From assembly GCA_022360375.1 (NCBI GenBank), contig JAKSCW010000530.1, positions 1 through 5,245 on the forward strand: a stretch of DNA of 5,245 bases, written 5' to 3'. The DNA comes from Balneolales bacterium. Its GTDB lineage: Bacteria > Bacteroidota > Rhodothermia > Balneolales > Balneolaceae. Made by a program: the position numbers and the translations under genes. Under the pieces are notes generated by a model, which saw only the letters and a list, made by a program, of their open reading frames with translations, ran no database searches and was not told the origin of the DNA. Shown here piece after piece: positions 1-5,245 of this stretch; the first letter of the stretch is position 1, and each line of letters begins with the position of its first letter.

Positions 1-962
1 CTCACGCAGAAGTAAATGCGGTTAACTCTGTAGAAGACCAGAAAAGATTAAAAAACGCCACCGTATACGTAACACTTGAGCCATGCTCTCATCATGGAAA
101 AACGCCCCCCTGCTCAACAATGCTTGCTGCGCTTCCAATTTCAAGGATAGTTGTTGCTCAACAGGATCCGAATATGAAAGTGAATGGTTCGGGAATAGCC
201 GAGCTTCGCGACGCAGGCATCCAGGTAGACGTGGGAGTGTTAAAAAAGGAAGCGGAAGAATTGAATGAGTTTTTTATTCATCATCAGATGTACAGACGCC
301 CGTTTATTACCTTAAAAATAGCTCAAACTGCAGACGGATACGTGGCAGCACCCGACGGTGATTCTACCTGGATAACAGGTAAAAAGGCCCGGACGTTGGT
401 TCATACCTGGAGAGCCGAATACGATGCTGTTTTGGTGGGCAGAACAACTGCTATCACAGATGATCCAAGCCTTACCGTTCGGCATGTTTCAGGGAGGCAG
501 CCCCAAAGAATTGTGCTTGATGGACCCTATGAACTCCCTAAAACGCTGAAGCTATTTTCTGATAAGTTTGAAGAAAAAACCACTATTGTTACCTGGAATA
601 AAAAGGCCTCGGCTACGGATGCCGATCCTATGTTGAAAATGATGCAGCAAAACTATTTTCGCGGCGAAGTGATCCAGGTTGGAAAAAAAGAGGGTCATAT
701 TAACCTTAAAGAAACGTTTAAAGAATTGGGCGAACGGGGAATTACCTCTGTTTTAGTAGAAGGCGGGCAGCAGTTGTCTTCTGCCCTGCTAAGGCAAAAC
801 CTTGTAGATAAGCTGGAGTTATTTATTGCTCCCAAATTACTGGGTGGAGGAACCCGGTCAGTTATGAATTTGGGAGTTAACCAAATGAAAGAAATCTACT
901 CTCTCAAAGAGTTTAGCTGGACGAAAGTTGGAGATGATATGTTACTAACCGGATATTTATAG
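1..962 (+). CDS. ribD: Bifunctional RibD, pyrimidine deaminase/reductase (5' end cut by window)
   Basis: RibD carries out the second and third steps of riboflavin synthesis in the cytoplasm. It deaminates the pyrimidine ring of the GTP cyclohydrolase II product, then reduces the ribosyl side chain with NADPH. The reading frame is open from base 3 and shows 319 residues. The deaminase zinc site is visible: HAE at residues 1-3 (His ligand plus catalytic Glu) and PCSHHGKTPPC at 27-37 with both ligand cysteines. The reductase domain starts near residue 100 (RPFITLKIAQTADG) and contains STWITG, RAEYDAVLVG, DDPSLTVR and, at 250-258, VLVEGGQQL, all typical of RibD. Roughly 50 N-terminal residues lie outside the window. 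The internal ATG at 120 is not the true start, because the deaminase motif lies upstream of it in the same frame. ribE follows after 4 bases, suggesting one transcript. Any FMN riboswitch upstream of ribD cannot be judged here. Confidence 0.96.
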   Translation, partial: HAEVNAVNSVEDQKRLKNATVYVTLEPCSHHGKTPPCSTMLAALPISRIVVAQQDPNMKVNGSGIAELRDAGIQVDVGVLKKEAEELNEFFIHHQMYRRPFITLKIAQTADGYVAAPDGDSTWITGKKARTLVHTWRAEYDAVLVGRTTAITDDPSLTVRHVSGRQPQRIVLDGPYELPKTLKLFSDKFEEKTTIVTWNKKASATDADPMLKMMQQNYFRGEVIQVGKKEGHINLKETFKELGERGITSVLVEGGQQLSSALLRQNLVDKLELFIAPKLLGGGTRSVMNLGVNQMKEIYSLKEFSWTKVGDDMLLTGYL

Positions 963-966
963 CAAA

Positions 967-1575
967 ATGTTTACAGGAATTATTCAGGAAACAGGAAAAA
1001 TTATAAAAGCAGAAAGCTTGAACGGCGGAGGAATGCAGTTTACAATTGCATGTTCTTTTGCATCCAGTTGCCACGTAGATGAAAGTATTGCCATTAATGG
1101 CGCTTGCCATACCGTAACAGCATTTGACGAGAAAACCTTTACGGTACAGAGTATTGAAGAAACACTGCGCAAAACATCGATGGGGGCGCTTCGGGAAGGG
1201 GTTTCTGTAAACCTCGAACGATCACTTACTCTGCAAACCGGAATTGAGGGGCACTTGGTACAGGGCCATGTGGATACGACCGGAACCATAACATTTATGG
1301 AAAAAGAAGAAACCGGGTGGTTGATCGGGATAGAGTATCCTGAAGAATTTGCTACTATGATTGTTGGAAGAGGAAGTATCACTGTGGAAGGAATTAGCCT
1401 TACTATAGCACGTGAGGAAGGTAATGAGTTCGTGATTGCGATTATTCCATACACCTGGGATCATACCAATCTTCAGCACAAAAAAGTGGGAGATGCAGTG
1501 AACCTGGAGTTTGATGTTATCGGAAAATACGTGGTTAAATATTTGTCGAGCCTGGGTAAAGATTTTTTTAATTAG
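967..1575 (+). CDS. ribE: Riboflavin synthase, alpha chain
   Basis: This enzyme catalyses the last step of riboflavin synthesis, the dismutation of two 6,7-dimethyl-8-ribityllumazine molecules into riboflavin and a pyrimidine. It is cytosolic and usually a homotrimer. The 202-residue length is normal for the family. It has the two tandem lumazine-binding (Lum_binding) repeats. The first opens with MFTGIIQETGKI and contains SIAINGACHTV, EETLRKTSMG and VNLERSL. The second opens with HLVQGHVDTTGTI and contains GSITVEGISLTI, IPYTWDHTNL and VNLEFDVIGKYV. The start is fixed by the near-universal MFTGI N-terminus. It lies 4 bases after the ribD stop with no clear Shine-Dalgarno sequence, so translational coupling to ribD is likely. 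The symbol ribE follows Bacillus-style usage; the E. coli equivalent is ribC. The 3' end overlaps the end of the opposing lptD. GACHTV where GVCLTV is usual, and SMG where TNLG or TTLG is usual, are mild variants. Confidence 0.97.
   Translation: MFTGIIQETGKIIKAESLNGGGMQFTIACSFASSCHVDESIAINGACHTVTAFDEKTFTVQSIEETLRKTSMGALREGVSVNLERSLTLQTGIEGHLVQGHVDTTGTITFMEKEETGWLIGIEYPEEFATMIVGRGSITVEGISLTIAREEGNEFVIAIIPYTWDHTNLQHKKVGDAVNLEFDVIGKYVVKYLSSLGKDFFN
1568..1575. other. Convergent 3' overlap of ribE and lptD
   Basis: The ribE stop TAG occupies 1573-1575 on the plus strand. The lptD stop TAA occupies 1570-1568 on the minus strand. The two coding regions therefore overlap by 8 bases, with no intergenic space. 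A run of seven T (1563-1569) encodes the Phe-Phe near the ribE C-terminus and also supplies part of the lptD stop codon. No strong hairpin plus U-tract is seen for either gene, so each transcript probably extends antisense into its neighbour. Confidence 0.9.
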
Positions 1576-4297
1576 GCGAGGCTCCTGTTTCTGCCGACCG
1601 GCGCTCCAGGTTATTGAGTACCGGCAATTTCTGGAAAATGCTCTGGATTTGGGCACTGTTTACCCTTAGTGTAAAGAAGTAGTATTGGTTTTCGCCAAAA
1701 GGCTTAATCTGGAAAGAGAGATCCCAGCACTCAAGATTTCGATCCAGATTAAACTGGGAAGGAGTGAGTTCTTTTTGAATAAAATCGTACCCAATCCGGG
1801 TTGAGAACTTCCATTTTGGAGTTAGGTTAAACGAGATATTGGTGGCATTAATGGTAGCAGAACGATTCGGTGAATCATTGAACCGATAATTCCATCGATA
1901 AGTAAAATTTAAACTAAAACTCCAGGGAGAGTTTAACGGGGCAATAGGTTCGTATCCATACCCAGGGTCAATAGTACTGAATATTCCCTGGTTTAAAGGA
2001 TCATACTTTCGGCGGTAAATGGGAGTATAGGGTTCAATCCCTTTTCGGCCTCCTCTGAATGATGTACTGGCATTGATCGAAAAAGATTCCATTTGGGCGA
2101 TTCTGCCATTCTCCCATAAATAATCGTTTACGCGAACCCCGTTTTCATTTCGTTCATAAAAAGAAAATGTAGCATTAGCAGTCAGGTTCAATCCTTTAAT
2201 GGCATTGGAAGATAGCCGGGTGCTTGCGTTGCTAAGTTTAAGGCTATCAGCCGCGAAATTGTAGGAAGAGTTTAACGAAAGATTATCTATGAATCGTAGA
2301 GTTCTTTCATTTATTTCGCCTGTGGAGTCTCGGTCTATAATTTTTGTTTCAAAAATATTCGAAACACCAAATGAGATAGAGCGTGCCTCACCTGAGCCCG
2401 GCCCGCTAACTATTCCGCCCTCAAAGATACTATATGTTTGGGTATTCCCTACAGAATCTGACTGAACCGTTCGGTAGAACCCCCATTGTTCGTCACTGAA
2501 ATCGGGACGAAAATTGAAGCTTATATTAGGCGTAAAGGTGTGCCGAATTCCTGACAGCTTTCCAATTTTTGCATTAGAAATACCATAAATACGCGTAGAA
2601 AAACTCATACTTGTTGTAAAATCACGAGCCGTTGCAAAACCATAGATTTTCTCGGTTTCTACCGTCTGTTCCTCTGAGTTATAGGATCTTCGTATAGTAG
2701 TTGGATACCAATATTCATTGAAATTGAAGCTCGCTGAGGAATTCAGATATTGATTATTGAATAACCGGCCTAGTGTCAGACTACCTGTTTGTCTGAACCC
2801 GGATCGGATGTAATCATCATTTCCGGTTGCTTCCTCATACACCGAGGGGCTTGCAAGGGCTTCAAAAAAACCAATTTCAGCACTATCTGCATCAATTGGA
2901 TCGTATCGAAAATCAGAACGAAAGTTATTGTTGTATTTAAAAGTGATGCTTTCGTACCACCTGGGGGTGTTGCCACTACCGGCCTGAAACGGTGAGAATG
3001 TTTGTGTCGAAAACGTCATGTTAGGTCCGGTAATCGAAGTTTCGTTGTTAAAGAAATCCTGGACAACGCGTGCATCTGTTGAAAAATTGAAGATACCTTC
3101 TGGTTGACGGAAGGTATAGGAAGCCTTCGAGGATGATTCTGTTTGCGCGCGCTCGTCTTCGTCGAAAGAGTTTTCCGTATAAAAATCTTCCGTTCTGATG
3201 GTGATGTTTCCTGTTAAAGAAGCATAAGGCGAGATTGTCTGGGAATGTTGAACAGAAATGGATTGGTTAATCCTGGTTTGAAAATTTGGATCTGTTGCTT
3301 CTAACCCCCTGCTTCTGGAGTAACCCAGGTTAATAGAGCCATTATACAAATCAGATTTCCGGTACTGAGTAACTGTGTTCAGGTAGATGGAACCAGAAGT
3401 ATATACATCGGCTTTAAATGTGCCGGTAACATAATCGTTGAAATACTGAAACCAACCTAAATTCGCCAGCCCCAACCCTTCACTTGAGGATTCATTAAAC
3501 ACATAAGAAGGGGTAAGCAATCCCGACTTTTTTTCCTGGATTCCTGAAGGAACGTAACCAAAAGGAAAGACTACCGGATAGGGAATATCAAGGATGTATA
3601 ACCGCGCATTTTTGAAGAATATTTCTTCCTGATCCACCACTTTCATTTGTTTCGCTTTTATATAGTAGTACAAATATTCAGGAGGGCAGGTGGAATAAAT
3701 TCCGTCTTCAATAAAAACTTCGGTTTCACTCACATTTTTTATTTTTGAACCGATTAATTGCCCTTCCGCAATATCTACTCGTGCTTCTTCAAATTTCCCT
3801 TTATTGGTTTGATAATTAAACAGAATTCGCCTGCTTCTGATCTCCTCCGTATCACGGGTTAGTAAAGGCATTGAAAGAGTGTCTTCAGGAGTTGATGTTT
3901 GGGCCTCCACAACATTTGTTTCCAGGTCCAGGTCGATCTTTCCCGATGTTAGTGTTCCCGCCTCATGGCTTACCTTGGCATCGCCATAGAGTGTGGCTGT
4001 TCTTCCATCTCTGAAATTTACAATCAGAGAATCGGTAGATTGGAATTCAACAGCATCTTTAATATTGCTGGTATTATTGCCCCTGCCCGGTTCAGGCGTT
4101 AAACCTGGCGAAGGTGGTAATTCTGGTTGCAGCGAAGAAGAGTCTGCAGAAGTAGAGTCTGTTTTTACAGAGGGTACAACAATATTTGTGGAATCCGGGT
4201 TAACCTGGCGAGCCAAAGAGTGAGAAGTCAGAACTACAGTGATAAGGCATATACCAAAAACATATCTACCCATATGTAGTTGAAAGAAAGCTCGCAT
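1568..4297 (-). CDS. lptD: LPS-assembly outer-membrane protein LptD (OstA/Imp family)
   Basis: LptD with the lipoprotein LptE forms the outer-membrane translocon that places LPS in the outer leaflet. I chose the ATG at 4297 (909 residues). It is followed by a signal peptide with core VFGICLITVVL and likely cleavage after SLA. The longer frame from 4345 would add a non-signal-like stretch and overlap the ROK gene by 35 bases; an ATG at 4273 is also possible. After a Ser/Pro-rich linker (about residues 40-80) comes an LptA/OstA-like beta domain (about 89-205), with VNFRDGRTATLYGDAKVSH. IYSTCPPE and then IPYPVVFPFGYVP and KKSGLLTPSY match the conserved N-domain/barrel junction, compare FTSC and RRSGFLIP in E. 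coli. The rest is Tyr/Asn/Ser-rich alternating strands of a large barrel, with LECWDLSFQIKP near the C-terminus. Mature cysteines are only Cys204 and Cys857. It is probably co-transcribed with the upstream ROK gene, 13 bases away. Confidence 0.9.
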   Translation of the reverse strand: MRAFFQLHMGRYVFGICLITVVLTSHSLARQVNPDSTNIVVPSVKTDSTSADSSSLQPELPPSPGLTPEPGRGNNTSNIKDAVEFQSTDSLIVNFRDGRTATLYGDAKVSHEAGTLTSGKIDLDLETNVVEAQTSTPEDTLSMPLLTRDTEEIRSRRILFNYQTNKGKFEEARVDIAEGQLIGSKIKNVSETEVFIEDGIYSTCPPEYLYYYIKAKQMKVVDQEEIFFKNARLYILDIPYPVVFPFGYVPSGIQEKKSGLLTPSYVFNESSSEGLGLANLGWFQYFNDYVTGTFKADVYTSGSIYLNTVTQYRKSDLYNGSINLGYSRSRGLEATDPNFQTRINQSISVQHSQTISPYASLTGNITIRTEDFYTENSFDEDERAQTESSSKASYTFRQPEGIFNFSTDARVVQDFFNNETSITGPNMTFSTQTFSPFQAGSGNTPRWYESITFKYNNNFRSDFRYDPIDADSAEIGFFEALASPSVYEEATGNDDYIRSGFRQTGSLTLGRLFNNQYLNSSASFNFNEYWYPTTIRRSYNSEEQTVETEKIYGFATARDFTTSMSFSTRIYGISNAKIGKLSGIRHTFTPNISFNFRPDFSDEQWGFYRTVQSDSVGNTQTYSIFEGGIVSGPGSGEARSISFGVSNIFETKIIDRDSTGEINERTLRFIDNLSLNSSYNFAADSLKLSNASTRLSSNAIKGLNLTANATFSFYERNENGVRVNDYLWENGRIAQMESFSINASTSFRGGRKGIEPYTPIYRRKYDPLNQGIFSTIDPGYGYEPIAPLNSPWSFSLNFTYRWNYRFNDSPNRSATINATNISFNLTPKWKFSTRIGYDFIQKELTPSQFNLDRNLECWDLSFQIKPFGENQYYFFTLRVNSAQIQSIFQKLPVLNNLERRSAETGASPN

Positions 4298-4310
4298 GTT
4301 AAGCGTTAAG

Positions 4311-5123
4311 TTAAGAAAAAGATTCGAACGCCAATCCCGCAGCACCTAATAAAGAGCTGTCATTACCCAAATCCTCGGTGACTAGTTCGAATCCATCCTG
4401 GAACGGAGCCATCATATGCTTTCGTACAATTTCTAATGCTGGTTCGATAAGCCATTTACCAGCCTTAGATACCCCGCCACTTAGCACATATTTTCGAATA
4501 TCCATGGTATGAGTATAATTAATAATGGCATACCCAAGGCGTTGTCCGGTTTTTTTTAATATTTCAATGGCAAGATCATTCCCCAGATCAGCCTCCTGGG
4601 TAAGATCAATAGGTTCCAGTTTATCAAAGTCCCGATGAAATTTTTTATACAGAACATTATCCGGATTTTGGCTGATCATATCAGTTGCAAATCTGCTAAG
4701 AAAACGCTGTCCCAAATAGGCCTCAATTGTACCACGGGTAACACTGTTTGAAAGTGGGCCATGGTAATCAATAATTACATGGCCAAGTTCTCCAGCCATA
4801 CCCCGGGTTCCTTTGAACAGTTTTCTATTATAAATAATACCACCACCAACCCCGGTTCCAAGGGTCAGAATTATGAAGCTGTCGAAATTTCTTCCTACAC
4901 CGAAATGAAGGGAACCAAGTGCCGAAATATTCGCGTCATTTTCAATGCGGCATTGCAAATTAGTACGTTTAGTTATTTCATCGGCAGCATTTACTGCATC
5001 CCATCCCGGCAGGTTGGGTGGGTTATAAACGGTTGTTTGCTCCAGGTTAACCATTCCGGGTATTCCAAAACCAATACCAATAGCGTCCGCTCCATGAGAA
5101 AGTTGTGAAATGGTTTGGAGCAC
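4311..5123 (-). CDS. ROK-family sugar kinase, N-terminally truncated and lacking zinc-motif cysteines
   Basis: This is a member of the ROK (repressor, ORF, kinase) family of ASKHA-fold sugar kinases, most like cytosolic glucokinases. The longest frame is 270 residues, starting at GTG 5123. Visible motifs, counted from there: IGIGFGIPGMV (15-25), VYNPPNLPGW (32-41), ENDAN with catalytic Asp63, LTLGTGVGGGI (86-96), GELGH (111-115, substrate/metal His), LSGGVSKAG (214-222) and LLGAAGLA at the end. The usual N-terminal phosphate-binding DxGGTxxK segment, about 45-50 residues, is absent: TGA directly precedes the GTG and TAA lies five codons further up. The zinc motif CxCGxxGC is replaced by SNSVTRGT (126-132). 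No DNA-binding helix-turn-helix is present, so a NagC/XylR-type repressor is unlikely. The body is intact with no internal stop. It may be a recent 5' deletion (a pseudogene), an assembly or recombination junction, or an unusual short form. Substrate unknown. It lies upstream of lptD on the same strand. Confidence 0.85.
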   Translation of the reverse strand: MLQTISQLSHGADAIGIGFGIPGMVNLEQTTVYNPPNLPGWDAVNAADEITKRTNLQCRIENDANISALGSLHFGVGRNFDSFIILTLGTGVGGGIIYNRKLFKGTRGMAGELGHVIIDYHGPLSNSVTRGTIEAYLGQRFLSRFATDMISQNPDNVLYKKFHRDFDKLEPIDLTQEADLGNDLAIEILKKTGQRLGYAIINYTHTMDIRKYVLSGGVSKAGKWLIEPALEIVRKHMMAPFQDGFELVTEDLGNDSSLLGAAGLAFESFS

Positions 5124-5147
5124 TCAGACCACAAGACCTTAACTCAC

Positions 5148-5153
5148 TATAAT
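5148..5153 (+). promoter_or_regulatory. Possible -10 element (TATAAT) for the gene at 5194
   Basis: A perfect TATAAT lies 40 bases upstream of the ATG at 5194, in the 70-base gap between the divergent ROK frame and the new plus-strand gene. No convincing TTGACA-like -35 is found at normal spacing, and no good Bacteroidota-type TTTG/TAnnTTTG pair was seen. An AT-rich hexamer can occur by chance, so this is tentative. The rest of the gap (5124-5193) shows no other clear signal. Confidence 0.3.
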
Positions 5154-5193
5154 CATGGTAAACATTGTTTCGAACTTGAATAAAGAAAACACT

Positions 5194-5245
5194 ATGAAAA
5201 TGAAAGCAAAATATATTTTATGCACTGTGATGATTGCTTTGCTTA
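5194..5245 (+). CDS. Start of an unidentified exported protein (3' end cut by window)
   Basis: ATG at 5194 opens a frame that stays open to the window end, giving 17 residues: MKMKAKYILCTVMIALL. A short Lys-rich start followed by a hydrophobic stretch is what a signal peptide looks like (or a first membrane helix), so the product is probably exported or membrane-bound. The Cys at residue 10 is too early, and without lipobox context, to call a lipoprotein. A second ATG two codons later could also be used. The upstream bases ATAAAGAAAACACT are A-rich with only a weak Shine-Dalgarno resemblance, as is common in Bacteroidota. The gene is divergent from the ROK frame, with 70 bases between their starts. 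The function cannot be told from this fragment. Confidence 0.6.
   Translation, partial: MKMKAKYILCTVMIALL

Noticed and set aside
1..119. A 61-codon frame starting at 83 and a ribD start at ATG 120
   Set aside because: The frame at 83 is out of phase with ribD and unrecognisable. The ATG at 120 is internal, because the deaminase HAE and PCxxxGxTPPC motifs precede it in frame.
984..1454. A 156-codon open frame antisense to ribE, and another at 1222-1656
   Set aside because: They lie fully opposite clear ribE coding sequence (and the lptD tail), have no recognisable domain, and look like codon-bias shadows.
1548..1584. Inverted repeat GAGCCT (1548-1553) / AGGCTC (1579-1584) as a possible bidirectional terminator
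   Set aside because: The stem is only 6 base pairs with a loop of 25 bases, the T-run sits in the loop rather than after the stem, and both arms lie in coding sequence.
2776..2995. Short open frames on both strands inside lptD
   Set aside because: Both overlap the conserved lptD frame and give low-complexity, unrecognisable products with no start signals.
4550..4557. T8 run (A8 in the ROK message) as a possible programmed frameshift or sequencing error
   Set aside because: The ROK frame continues across it with family-consistent sequence on both sides, and no alternative frame product makes sense.
5124..5217. Open minus-strand frame upstream of the ROK start as a frameshifted ROK N-terminus
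   Set aside because: Its translation has no GGT loop or other ROK-like residues and no start codon, and it is mostly the complement of the divergent gene's leader and signal peptide.

Overview
The window suggests a Gram-negative bacterium of the Bacteroidota/Rhodothermota/Balneolota type. The evidence is a long, Ser/Thr/Asn/Tyr-rich LptD of the Bacteroidota style, moderately AT-rich DNA, and starts without clear Shine-Dalgarno sequences. This lineage guess comes from protein style only and is not a database result.

Layout: the plus strand opens inside ribD, which lacks its first residues because the window begins there. ribE (riboflavin synthase) follows 4 bases later. These two genes cover three of the riboflavin steps (deaminase, reductase, final dismutation) and look like one transcript. 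ribE meets the minus-strand lptD tail to tail, and the two stop codons lie within an 8-base overlap. lptD (about 909 residues) fills the middle of the window and encodes the outer-membrane LPS-insertion barrel. Just upstream of lptD on the same strand, 13 bases away, is a ROK-family sugar kinase gene, probably co-transcribed with it. At the right edge a new plus-strand gene starts at 5194 with a signal-peptide-like N-terminus and runs off the window.

The window is gene-dense, with no RNA genes, CRISPR array, insertion sequence or long repeat that I could see. Most of it is core metabolism and envelope biogenesis, and I found no convincing new multi-gene system. The most unusual item is the ROK gene. 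It lacks the N-terminal nucleotide-binding segment (DxGGT motif), with in-frame stops directly upstream and a divergent gene where that segment should be encoded. It has also lost all three cysteines of the usual ROK zinc motif. A second point of interest is that mature LptD has exactly two cysteines, placed to form one inter-domain disulfide.
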